DNA of 64,000 nucleotides from Isosphaera pallida ATCC 43644 (GTDB lineage: Bacteria > Planctomycetota > Planctomycetia > Isosphaerales > Isosphaeraceae). Under the pieces are notes generated by a model. That model was not told the origin of the DNA. It searched no databases and saw only the letters and a list, made by a program, of their open reading frames with translations. Position 1 is the stretch's first letter. Each line of letters opens with the position of its first letter. Positions 26,660 to 34,524 of this stretch are shown here, piece by piece. Both the position numbers and the translations under genes were made by a program. The stretch spans positions 4,988,450 through 5,052,449 of the forward strand of contig NC_014962.1 in the NCBI RefSeq assembly GCF_000186345.1, in the 5' to 3' direction.

Positions 26660-27865
26660 TTACGCGCTAGGCAGGGGGTGGTCGTCGTTGTGATGAAGGG
26701 CGAGCAGGTCGTCGAGGCGTTGGCGGATAAACGACTCGATATTAGCGGCGACGCGTTCGTAGTCGTGGGCGTCGCCGCCGAAGGGGTCGGCCACGTCGCA
26801 ACCCTGGGGATCAAGCAGCGTAACCTTAGGTTCCAGTTCAGGCAGGTGGTCGATCAGGGCCTCAGCGTGGGCGGCGGTCATGGTTAAAATCCAGTCGGCC
26901 TGGCGGACCAATTCCAGCGAGATGGGCTGGCTGAGGTGGTCTTCCAGGTGGATGTTCCGCCGTTTCATGGCGTCGATGGCGTGTTCGGAGGCGGGTTGCT
27001 GCCAGTGGGCGGCGAGCCCCGCGGAGGCGATGACGAAGCCGCGTTGGGGCAGTTCCTCGGGAGGGCAACCCAAACGTTCAGCCAGAAGTTTTCGGCAGAG
27101 CGCCTGGGCCATTGGGCTGCGACAGGTGTTGCCGGTGCAGACGAAGAGGACGAAGATGCCGGCCATGCGTTGCAGCTGCTCCAACGAGAAGGTGCCGGGT
27201 TGGGTGATCCGCCAGCCAGTCGTGCTGAGCGTCACCTCGGTGACGCGCTGTAGACCGAATCGGGGACCGTCATCCAAAATCAAATCAGCTCCCCTGGGGG
27301 ATTCGCAAGAACGGGGGGGTGGGGGGTCCGTCTTGGCTGAGGGGGGGGACTCCAAGAGTTGGCGGGCCCGATCCGGGGTCAGACAGGCCAACACCACAGG
27401 ACCGGAGGTCCAGCGGATCAGATCGCGCGGGAGGGAGTGGCCAGGCGAACGGAATGTCCAGCGGCCGTCGCCGCCGCGGAGGCGTCGTCGTTGCTCGGGT
27501 GTCAGCGCCTGGGGCAGGCGTTCGGCGGTCCACGCGCCGGGTTCCCAGGTCAGCGTCAGGGGGCCTGGCCAGGCGCGTCGCGCTAAACGTCGGCCCACCC
27601 GCGAGTCGGTTGCGATCCAGTCCTCCAGTTCCTCGGCGGTCCTCAAGGCGATCGGGAGCGGGTCGTCGTCTGGCAACCCCGCCAACTGTCGGAGGCGATC
27701 CAGCGCCGGGGTGGCTAGCGCCGAGGCGGCCGCAGCGTAACCGGTTTCGGTGGGGAGCACCGCCACGCCTCCCCGGGACAAGCAGGCCACCGCCCGGAAC
27801 ACCTCGTCGAGGCGATCGACCGACTTGCTCAGATCGATCGTCTCGACCGCCCGTTTGGGTGCCAT
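26660..27865 (-). CDS. Fusion: degenerate TsaC/YrdC domain + LMW protein-tyrosine phosphatase
   Basis: A 401-residue two-domain protein. ATG 27865 follows GGAGGG with 7-base spacing. Residues 20-225 match the Sua5/YciO/YrdC (threonylcarbamoyl-AMP synthase) fold: LPTETGYAAAA, RAWPGPLTLTW, FRSPGHSLP, LILDDGP. However, the nucleotide-binding KxR is replaced by AGL (62-64) and the SAN motif by LAC in VVLACLTP, so tRNA t6A synthesis is unlikely. Residues 238-401 are a complete low-molecular-weight phosphatase: P-loop Cys243-TGNTC-Arg249 (VCTGNTCRS) and general-acid Asp360 (DVADPFGGD). Separate sua5-like (ywlC) and LMW-PTP (ywlE) genes are neighbours in Bacillus, so the fusion mirrors known linkage. 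Confidence 0.88.
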   Translation of the reverse strand: MAPKRAVETIDLSKSVDRLDEVFRAVACLSRGGVAVLPTETGYAAAASALATPALDRLRQLAGLPDDDPLPIALRTAEELEDWIATDSRVGRRLARRAWPGPLTLTWEPGAWTAERLPQALTPEQRRRLRGGDGRWTFRSPGHSLPRDLIRWTSGPVVLACLTPDRARQLLESPPSAKTDPPPPRSCESPRGADLILDDGPRFGLQRVTEVTLSTTGWRITQPGTFSLEQLQRMAGIFVLFVCTGNTCRSPMAQALCRKLLAERLGCPPEELPQRGFVIASAGLAAHWQQPASEHAIDAMKRRNIHLEDHLSQPISLELVRQADWILTMTAAHAEALIDHLPELEPKVTLLDPQGCDVADPFGGDAHDYERVAANIESFIRQRLDDLLALHHNDDHPLPSA

Positions 27866-28244
27866 CACGCGACCCTCCGAACTTCTACTGTCCGCTTAAC
27901 GTTGGGAGATGACCCAGTTCCCCGCGCCTGGATGTCGCCTTGGTCGCGTCGCGTCGGGGGTTCCAATCATCGGTTGTCTGCTCGAAAGACGAAGCCAGCT
28001 CCCACTGCACTGACACGCGGGGAGCGCGCCGGTGTCGGTCGGTCACGGCTCGGCGCTCTGGACCGAGGGACGATTGGTTACCCCCCCTTAGCTCGATGGT
28101 ATTGGCGGGGAAAGAAAAGAACCACCCTCTTCAGATCCAAGCTCGTTAGGAATTCTAGGGACCAACTTCTAACTTGGCCAGTCCCGCGTCGGTCGAAACG
28201 CGGCCGGTCACCCTGCCCCACTCCACCGTTTGAGGCCGAGCGGT
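27866..28244. other. Intergenic stretch, no supported gene
   Basis: About 380 bases upstream of the fusion gene. It contains a loose GCGCCG/CGGCGC pairing (28026-28056). No promoter could be called with confidence. Confidence 0.5.
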
Positions 28245-28526
28245 TCACATCACGAGCTTGATGCCGGCGACCTCGCGGAGGCGGGCGTAGATTCGCAAGA
28301 CCTGGTCGGAACTCTGGACTGCCAGGTCCAGAGTCACCGAAACATGGCGGCGGTCGTTGGTCCAACGTTCGCTGTAATCCAGATCGGAAGGCACGGCCAA
28401 CTCGGTGCGGGCCGCTTCCAGCACCCGTTCCACGAAGTCGTCCGCGGCGCTGCCGATGGCTTTGATGCAGTAGGAGCCGGGGAAGGCGTGCTGGGATTCC
28501 AAGAGTTCGGCGAGGTCGAGCCTCAT
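28245..28526 (-). CDS. DUF493 (YbeD-like) protein
   Basis: A 93-residue protein of the DUF493/YbeD family, with an ACT-like alpha/beta fold. The start at ATG 28526 (MRLDLAELLESQHAFPGSY) matches the family's typical N-terminus. The core has CIKAIGSAADDFVERVL, HVSVTLDLAVQSSDQVLRIYARL and a short ending VAGIKLVM (typically ...VxxVL). Cytosolic and possibly regulatory; YbeD sits near lipB in enterobacteria, but no lipB is here. It is divergent from rph. Confidence 0.85.
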   Translation of the reverse strand: MRLDLAELLESQHAFPGSYCIKAIGSAADDFVERVLEAARTELAVPSDLDYSERWTNDRRHVSVTLDLAVQSSDQVLRIYARLREVAGIKLVM

Positions 28527-28619
28527 AGCGGGGCAGCTCCGGCGAGTTGGACGAAGACGGTGATGGCAACGGAAGCGGGGGACGCGATTGGAGAACACCT
28601 ATTCCGGGGCGCTCAATAC

Positions 28620-28650
28620 GGCGAACAGGGTTCGCCATTGGCCTATTCTA
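28620..28650 (-). promoter_or_regulatory. -10 box and 5'UTR hairpin of DUF493 gene
   Basis: TAGAAT on the minus strand (28645-28650) is a good -10; no clear -35 was found. A perfect 7-bp hairpin GGCGAAC-AGG-GTTCGCC (28620-28636) would begin within a few bases of the predicted transcript start. Confidence 0.35.
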
Positions 28651-28888
28651 GCGGACTCGGCCACCATCCTGCGCGACGGAGGCTTGCACGGGTCGGGATC
28701 AATGGCGACACTGGCCCAGTCCGGTCCGTTGCGACGGGGTTGGATGAGAAGCTGCGTTGAGCCGTTGGTCTGGTCGTGTGACACCTCATTCGCCGCCGTG
28801 AATTGCAGCATGTCGAGAGGATTCCGATGATTTCAATCAACGTGGATGAATGCAATGGGTGTCGAGAGCGAGATGGAGAGCCGAACCG

Positions 28889-29611
28889 ATGATGCGACAC
28901 GATGGACGAACCCCCCAGGAGATCCGTCCGGTTCGGTTCGAGCGTGGGTTCGCCGCCGCCAGCGCTGGGAGCGTTCTGGTGCGATCCGGCTCGACAGTGA
29001 TTCTGGTGACCGCCAACCTGGTGGATCAGGTACCGCCGTTTCTCGAGGGTCGGGGGACCGGCTGGTTGACCGCTGAGTACGCCATGTTGCCCGGCTCCAC
29101 CCCGAGCCGCAAACCCCGCAAGGTTGATGGGCGTTGCACGGAGATTCAACGTCTCATTGGTCGCTCGTTGCGGGCGATGGTCGATCTAGAGCGGTTGGGT
29201 CCCCGAACCCTGCATCTCGACGCCGACGTGATTCAAGCCGACGGCGGCACCCGAACCGCGGCGATCACCGCCGCCTGCGTCGCCACCGCCGACGCCTTGA
29301 ACAAATGCTTAGGGGCCGAGGAGGCCCGAGCCATCCTCAAGGGCCGTTTGGCCGCGGTCAGTGTGGGAGTGGTGGATGGAGTGGGGCTGCTCGATCTGGA
29401 TTATTCCGAGGATGTTCGGGCCGAAGTTGATCTCAATGTGGTTAGGCTGGGACCACGCGGCCTGGTGGAGGTTCAGGGCACCGCCGAGGGGGCTCCGTTT
29501 GATCGTCGCCGCCTGGAAGAATTGCTCGACCTGGCCGATCAGGGGATTGACCGCCTCATGGCCCTCCAGCTGGACGCGGTGGGGCCGGGCGTGTTCCCGC
29601 CGGAGGAGTAG
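28889..29611 (+). CDS. rph: Ribonuclease PH
   Basis: A 240-residue phosphorolytic 3'-5' exoribonuclease that trims tRNA 3' ends. The start is ATG 28889 (a second ATG follows at once), with GGAGAG upstream. Landmarks are MRHDGRTPQEIRPVRFERGF, GSVLVRSGSTVILVTANL, ML-PGSTPSRKPRKVDGRCTEIQRLIGRSLRA, LDADVIQADGGTRTAAI and LLDLDYSEDVRAEVDLNVV. All are conserved, so activity is expected. It heads a plus-strand series that includes rdgB 1.7 kb downstream; rph-rdgB linkage is widespread in bacteria. Confidence 0.97.
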   Translation: MMRHDGRTPQEIRPVRFERGFAAASAGSVLVRSGSTVILVTANLVDQVPPFLEGRGTGWLTAEYAMLPGSTPSRKPRKVDGRCTEIQRLIGRSLRAMVDLERLGPRTLHLDADVIQADGGTRTAAITAACVATADALNKCLGAEEARAILKGRLAAVSVGVVDGVGLLDLDYSEDVRAEVDLNVVRLGPRGLVEVQGTAEGAPFDRRRLEELLDLADQGIDRLMALQLDAVGPGVFPPEE

Positions 29612-29843
29612 TGGGGGCGTGGGGACGAAGGCCGAGCCGCCAGGCCAGGCCAGGCGCGCCAAGTCGGTCTGGTCCAATTCTTGGTGGGATGTTAGGGTCG
29701 CGCCGGTTCGGTTCGATTCGATCCCGCCCAGGTGGGGCGGCCAATAGTCATGTCGAAGAGCGTGACGCCGAGCCGAGCCAAGCTAAACCGAACCGAACCA
29801 CGGATGGAATCTCGGTTTTCCGTCAATCAAGGGAGTGGTTGCC

Positions 29844-31148
29844 ATGACGCGCGCGCCTCAACACATGCACGTCGCTCGGGGCCCGCACGCGGGTCTTGGT
29901 CGGAAGGAGGGGGTCGGAATCGCGGCTTGCCGTTCGGGGTTGGCGACGCGGGCCGTGGTCGTCGCGGTTTTGCTGACGGCGCTGGGGGCGGGGGCGGGTC
30001 TGCCGGGTCCCTCGCCTGCCTCGGCTCAGCTTGGCGGCGTCTTTGGCCGTCGCGACGCCAAGCCGCCCGCTCAACCACCTCAGGACCGCAAGATCATCAC
30101 TGCCGCGGATCAAATTCCCGAACCTCTGGACCCTTCACAGATTCCACCAGCTCAGATCGCTCTCCCTACCGAGCCGATCGACCCTTATCTGCTGCCGAAA
30201 GAGGCTGGTCCCTTCATGGTGCTGGCTCACACCTTCCGAGGACCCGACGCGGCCGCCTACGCTCAACTGCTGGCGATGGAGTTGCGAAAAGCGTTCGGAT
30301 TGCCGGCCTGGGTCTACTATCAGAAAATCAAGCCCGGCGGCAGCAACATCCAGGGCGTCCCCCCCACCGTCACCGAGGAAAACGCCGTCGCCGAACAATC
30401 GCTCAAAGGTCAGGAACGCTATCGCATCTACGATGAAGCCGCTGTCCTGGTAGGCGAGTGTGCCTCGGTTGACGAAGGCGAAGCGCTGCTCAAAAAGGTC
30501 AAGAAACTCAAGCCCGAATGTCTTCAGCACATCCCCACGATTCTCCCGTGGCGCAAGAAGGACTTGAGCCGGGCGATTCTCACGGTCAATCCCTACGTGC
30601 CGGCCGAGAAGCTCATGACCCGCAAGAAGGATCCGCTGATCGACCGGATGAACCAAGGCCCCTACTCGATCTTGAAGAATCCGGGCCCGTTCACCCTTCA
30701 GGTCGTGGAGTTCTCGGGGCGGTCTGCCTACATGCTCAATGGCGATCGACTGCTCCAGGATAAGGAGTCGTTCAAGGATTCCCCGTTGAACGACGCGGCC
30801 GACAACGCGGTGCGTCTGGCGGAGCGGTTGGCGTCCGACCCGGAATTCCGCAAGCTGGGAATCGACGTGTATGTGTATCACGACCGCAACAGCAGCCGGG
30901 TGACCGTCGGCGCTTTGCCCACCGACAATCCAGACGATCCCCGCTCGCTGGCCCTGGCCAAGAAAATGATGGAGATCGTCACCCGGTTGAGCGTTGAAGG
31001 ACTTGATCCCGCCAAGCTTCAGAACAAGGTCGATGGCCGGGTCGCCCGCGCGGGATTGGCCGTGAGGCTGACCAACGACCTGTTTGGCAGCAAGAAGCTC
31101 GACGCTCCGATCATTTTCACCCCCACGATCCTGCCGGTTCCCCGTTGA
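29844..31148 (+). CDS. Secreted protein with SPOR-like segments, function unknown
   Basis: A 434-residue exported protein. ATG 29844 follows GGGAG. The N-terminus is long and basic before a hydrophobic signal stretch (ATRAVVVAVLLTALGAGAGLPG) that ends near ASAQLGG. A Pro-rich linker follows, then mixed alpha/beta sequence. YDEAAVLVGECASVDEGEALLKKVKKLKP has the strand-helix pattern of a SPOR-type domain, and SRVTVGALPTDNPDDPRSLALAKKM may be a second copy. That resemblance is an inference. It lies between rph and rdgB, a linkage that may be lineage-specific. Confidence 0.72.
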   Translation: MTRAPQHMHVARGPHAGLGRKEGVGIAACRSGLATRAVVVAVLLTALGAGAGLPGPSPASAQLGGVFGRRDAKPPAQPPQDRKIITAADQIPEPLDPSQIPPAQIALPTEPIDPYLLPKEAGPFMVLAHTFRGPDAAAYAQLLAMELRKAFGLPAWVYYQKIKPGGSNIQGVPPTVTEENAVAEQSLKGQERYRIYDEAAVLVGECASVDEGEALLKKVKKLKPECLQHIPTILPWRKKDLSRAILTVNPYVPAEKLMTRKKDPLIDRMNQGPYSILKNPGPFTLQVVEFSGRSAYMLNGDRLLQDKESFKDSPLNDAADNAVRLAERLASDPEFRKLGIDVYVYHDRNSSRVTVGALPTDNPDDPRSLALAKKMMEIVTRLSVEGLDPAKLQNKVDGRVARAGLAVRLTNDLFGSKKLDAPIIFTPTILPVPR

Positions 31149-31313
31149 GCGGTTTGACGACGAACCATTCCCAATCCGCCGGGATGACTCCGCCGCCGTC
31201 CTTGGGTCGTCTCTCGGCCCCGCTTGACGGGCCGGCGACGATTGGACGGCCAAATCACCCAGTTGCGATTCCGTCGCAAGGCAAGGTTTCGACCCGAAGC
31301 AAGGTGGGATGTC

Positions 31314-31988
31314 ATGGCGTCGGTTTCGGTTCCCCGCCGGGAGTTGGTGTTGGGCACCCGCAACCTCAAGAAGCGGGGCGAGATGGTCCAACTGCTCTGC
31401 CCTCCCTGGGAGGATCATCCCCGCCTGAGCCGCTTGGTGATATTGACCCTCGACGAGGCTGGCGCGACCGGCGAGGTTGAGGAGGACGCCCCCGACTTCG
31501 CCGGCAACGCCCGCAAGAAGGCCGCCGAGTTCGCCCGCATGATCGGACGTTGGGTTCTGGCCGACGACTCCGGCTTGATGGTGGACGCCCTCCAAGGCGC
31601 GCCTGGCGTCCTCTCGGCCCGCTACGCAGGAACGCACGGCGACGACGCGGCCAACAACCGTAAGCTCTTGAATGAGTTGGGGACACTCCCTCCCGACCAA
31701 CGCGGAGCCGCCTTCGTCTGCGCCTTGGCGCTGGCTGATCCTACCGGTGCGATCCGGGCCGAGAGTGTGGGCCAGTGTCGGGGCCGCATCGTTACCGAGC
31801 TTCGCGGGTCGGGGGGGTTCGGCTATGATCCGCTCTTCCTCATCCCCGAATATCACGCCACCTTCGGCGAACTTCCCGCTGCTGTCAAGCATCGGATTAG
31901 TCACCGCGCCCGGGCCTTCGATCACCTTCGTCCCCTGATCGATCGCCTTTTGGTCCAGAACGCCTGGGAACTCCAACCTAACGCCTGA
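31314..31988 (+). CDS. rdgB: XTP/dITP diphosphatase (RdgB/HAM1)
   Basis: A 224-residue house-cleaning nucleotide pyrophosphatase that hydrolyses dITP, XTP and ITP to the monophosphates. ATG 31314 has AAGGTGGG upstream. Motifs: LVLGTRNLKKRGEM (substrate loop), FAGNARKKAAEFARM, LADDSGLMVDALQGAPGVLSARYAG (catalytic Asp and metal site), GGFGYDPLFLIPEYHATFGEL and KHRISHRARAFDHL. All canonical residues are present. It is followed after 82 bases by two phosphatase genes on the same strand. Confidence 0.96.
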   Translation: MASVSVPRRELVLGTRNLKKRGEMVQLLCPPWEDHPRLSRLVILTLDEAGATGEVEEDAPDFAGNARKKAAEFARMIGRWVLADDSGLMVDALQGAPGVLSARYAGTHGDDAANNRKLLNELGTLPPDQRGAAFVCALALADPTGAIRAESVGQCRGRIVTELRGSGGFGYDPLFLIPEYHATFGELPAAVKHRISHRARAFDHLRPLIDRLLVQNAWELQPNA

Positions 31989-32070
31989 GTGAAACAAAAC
32001 GCGCTGATTCAATTGTGGGACGATTCTTCGATTGAGATGGGCTGCGTCACGGTCCTTGACGAGGAGGCTC

Positions 32071-32766
32071 ATGGCGACAAGGAGGGCGGCTGGACCAATT
32101 CGTTTTGGTTTCCGTGCAACGTTGCTACTCCAAGCGGGGTGGGCAAGACGAGCCTGGACGCTCACGCTTATCTGCGCGGGATGGGCCGCCTGGTTGTGGT
32201 GGGACGATTGGTTCGAGAAACGGGTCGTCGTGATCGAGCCGGGGGGACTGGTGCGGGGAGCCTGGCAAAAACCCGGTCCGTTGCGCAGACTCCTGGAACG
32301 CGAGGGAATTCGGTCGATCGTCACCTTGACCGCTATCAATCCCGATGACCCCAAGTATGTCGGTCAAGCCAACGCGCTGGCCGGGGTGGGTCGGCCGATC
32401 CGCTGGATTCAGCTCGATTGGCGTGGCTCCACCGCGACGCTGGAACAAATGGCTCAGGCGGCCGATCTGTTGGCCGATCAGTCGTTGAGGCCGATCTTTT
32501 TCCACTGCGTGGCGGGCCATCACCGCACCGGGCTGGCTCATGCGGCCTATCTGATTCGGCATCGCGGTTTCACCGCGGCGCAAGCCTGGGACCAGTTAAG
32601 TCGGTTGCCCTGGACCGATCCCGACCATCCCCGCGATCGGGCCGATCGAGAGTTGATCCGCCGATTCGAGGCGTGGAATGCGCAGCAGTCACGCCCAATT
32701 TATGTTCACGTGAACCACGACGGTCCCCCTCAGGCGAAGCCCGGCGATCGGCGGCGAGGATTATGA
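32071..32766 (+). CDS. Membrane-anchored dual-specificity phosphatase, copy 1
   Basis: A 231-residue protein. GAGGAGGCTC before ATG 32071 decides the start. One N-terminal membrane helix (about residues 27-45, TLTLICAGWAAWLWW) anchors a catalytic domain with the PTP/DSP P-loop HCVAGHHRTG (Cys146, Arg152). The family opening motif VIEPGGLVRGAWQKP and the central LTAINPDDPKY loop are visible. It belongs to the planctomycete tyrosine phosphatase/DSP group. Four bases separate it from copy 2, so the pair is one transcription unit, probably with rdgB. Topology, cytosolic or periplasmic, is not settled. Confidence 0.85.
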   Translation: MATRRAAGPIRFGFRATLLLQAGWARRAWTLTLICAGWAAWLWWDDWFEKRVVVIEPGGLVRGAWQKPGPLRRLLEREGIRSIVTLTAINPDDPKYVGQANALAGVGRPIRWIQLDWRGSTATLEQMAQAADLLADQSLRPIFFHCVAGHHRTGLAHAAYLIRHRGFTAAQAWDQLSRLPWTDPDHPRDRADRELIRRFEAWNAQQSRPIYVHVNHDGPPQAKPGDRRRGL

Positions 32767-32770
32767 TGAC

Positions 32771-33568
32771 ATGACGCTCCAGAAACGAGTGAGGAATGGG
32801 CTCGACATCCGAGGACACCATCGCACGACCACGCGGCCGCGTCCCGGCTGGCGGGTCTGGGCGGGGCGTCTGATGCTGCTGGCGGGGTTGGCGGTGGCGG
32901 GGTTTGTCGGTTGGCGTGTGGCGATCGGCAACTTCGCGGTCATCGAGCCGGGCGAGCTGTATCGCTCAGCCCAACTCTCCGCGGCCCAACTCGATCGCGT
33001 CATTGCCGATCACGGCATCCGCGCCGTCCTCAACCTTCGCGGACACAACCCCGACGAACCGTGGTATCGCAACGAAGTCGCCACCACATTGAAACGAGGC
33101 GCGACCCAAATCGATGTGGCCATGTCGTCGTGCGACTGGGCTTCGCGCGCTCAGATGAACGAAATTGTGCGCATTCTCGAGACCGCCCCGCGGCCGTTGT
33201 TGATTCACTGCTGGCACGGTTCGGAACGTACCGGCTTGGTTTCGGCTCTAGCGATTCTGCTGCGTCCTGGATCGACTTTGGAGGAAGCCGAACGCCAATT
33301 TTCCTGGCGCTATTTGTATGTGCCGTTCGGTGATGGCGTGACCACCTACGCGCACCTGAAGCAGTACAAACATTGGTTGGAGCGAACCAGACGCCCCCAC
33401 ACCCCCGAAACCCTCAAGGACTGGGTCGGCAATCATTTCCGGCCAGGATTTCCCAGCCGCGAGCATTGGCCCTACGATCCGTATCCCTTGAGCGTGATTA
33501 CGCGGGTTGAACCAAGTTCAGAGGCGCGAACAGCCGTGAACTCGGAGTCCCCACCCCGATGGCGTTGA
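32771..33568 (+). CDS. Membrane-anchored dual-specificity phosphatase, copy 2
   Basis: A 265-residue paralog of the preceding gene. One N-terminal membrane helix (about residues 30-52, LMLLAGLAVAGFVGW) is followed by the shared FAVIEPGELYRSAQL opening, VLNLRGHNPDEPWY, a candidate general acid Asp122 (SSCDWAS) and the P-loop HCWHGSERTG (Cys147, Arg153). It carries a C-terminal extension of about 70 residues (HTPETLKDWVGNHFRPGFP...) absent from copy 1. The two copies are diverged in sequence, so the duplication is not recent. Substrate, protein or lipid/phosphoinositide, is unknown. Confidence 0.86.
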   Translation: MTLQKRVRNGLDIRGHHRTTTRPRPGWRVWAGRLMLLAGLAVAGFVGWRVAIGNFAVIEPGELYRSAQLSAAQLDRVIADHGIRAVLNLRGHNPDEPWYRNEVATTLKRGATQIDVAMSSCDWASRAQMNEIVRILETAPRPLLIHCWHGSERTGLVSALAILLRPGSTLEEAERQFSWRYLYVPFGDGVTTYAHLKQYKHWLERTRRPHTPETLKDWVGNHFRPGFPSREHWPYDPYPLSVITRVEPSSEARTAVNSESPPRWR

Positions 33569-33657
33569 ACGTCGGTCCCGATCGCGGTCCGGTGACTCGT
33601 CTTCGGACAACTGAACTAAATGGACTCGATTGATTGATCCAAGCGGGTTCACGCAGT

Positions 33658-34524
33658 TCAGCCCACAAATTGGATGTCGAGCGGACCGGGCACTAATCCT
33701 TCGGCAGCGGCCAGGTCAAGCAGCGTCCGCACCGCCTGGCGGCCGATGTCCCCGTAGTCGAGGGTCCAGTGGTTGACGTACATACCTACGAAGCGGTCGG
33801 CGCGGGCCGGGTCAACGTCGTGGGCGTACTTCATGGCATACTCCAGCGCCTCGGCGCGATGGTCCAGGGCGTACTGAATGCTTTGCCTAAGCAGGGTGGC
33901 GACCCGTTGGATCAGATCCTCGCCCAGATCCCGGCGCACCACGTTGCCCCCTAGGGGAAGGGGCAGTCCGGTGCGCTGACGCCACCAGACTCCCAGATCG
34001 ACCGCTAAATGAACGCCGGCGTCCTGGTAGGTCACTTGACCTTCATGGATGATCAACCCGGCGGGAATCTCGCCGCGGATCACGGCCGGCATGATGGCGT
34101 CGAACGGCATCACGGTGACCGGATGATCCTTGCCCAGACAGAGTTGCAGCGTCAGGTACGCCGTGGTCAGATGACCGGGGATCGCCACTGGTACCCGACG
34201 AGCGCGGATCTCCTCCAGAGGCAGCGGCTCACGGGTGACCACGATCGGGCCGTAGTTATCTCCCATGCTGGAGCCCGAGGCCAGCAGCGCGTAGGTGGTG
34301 GTCAAGTGAGCATAAGCGTGGATGCTGACGGCTGAAACTTCCAACTCGCCCCGGAGGGCGCGTTGGTTGAGGGTCTGGATATCCTCGAGTTGGTGGAGGA
34401 ATGTGAGACCGCCGGTATCGATCTTATCATGGGTCAGGGCGTAGAACATGAAGGCGTCGTCAGCGTCGGGGCTGTGCCCGACCCGCAGCACGACAGGTGG
34501 CGAGGCAGTGGCGGCCGGGGTCAT
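33658..34524 (-). CDS. mqnD: 1,4-dihydroxy-6-naphthoate synthase (futalosine pathway)
   Basis: A 288-residue enzyme of the alternative (futalosine) menaquinone pathway, converting cyclic dehypoxanthinyl futalosine to 1,4-dihydroxy-6-naphthoate. ATG 34524 overlaps the upstream TGA in ATGA. The hallmark LRVGHSPDADDAFMFYAL near the N-terminus, ELEVSAVSIHAYAHL, SSMGDNYGPIVV, VAIPGHLTTAYLTLQL and LIIHEGQVTYQDAGVHLAVDLG are all present. Other mqn genes are not in the window. It is the last gene behind an ABC-2 exporter permease and an unknown membrane protein, an unusual operon context. Confidence 0.95.
   Translation of the reverse strand: MTPAATASPPVVLRVGHSPDADDAFMFYALTHDKIDTGGLTFLHQLEDIQTLNQRALRGELEVSAVSIHAYAHLTTTYALLASGSSMGDNYGPIVVTREPLPLEEIRARRVPVAIPGHLTTAYLTLQLCLGKDHPVTVMPFDAIMPAVIRGEIPAGLIIHEGQVTYQDAGVHLAVDLGVWWRQRTGLPLPLGGNVVRRDLGEDLIQRVATLLRQSIQYALDHRAEALEYAMKYAHDVDPARADRFVGMYVNHWTLDYGDIGRQAVRTLLDLAAAEGLVPGPLDIQFVG

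Noticed and set aside
30135-32354. Very long minus-strand open frame antisense to the secreted protein, rdgB and phosphatase 1
   Set aside because: The plus strand encodes clear families over the same bases. The antisense translation has no family resemblance, and GC-rich third positions commonly create such shadows.
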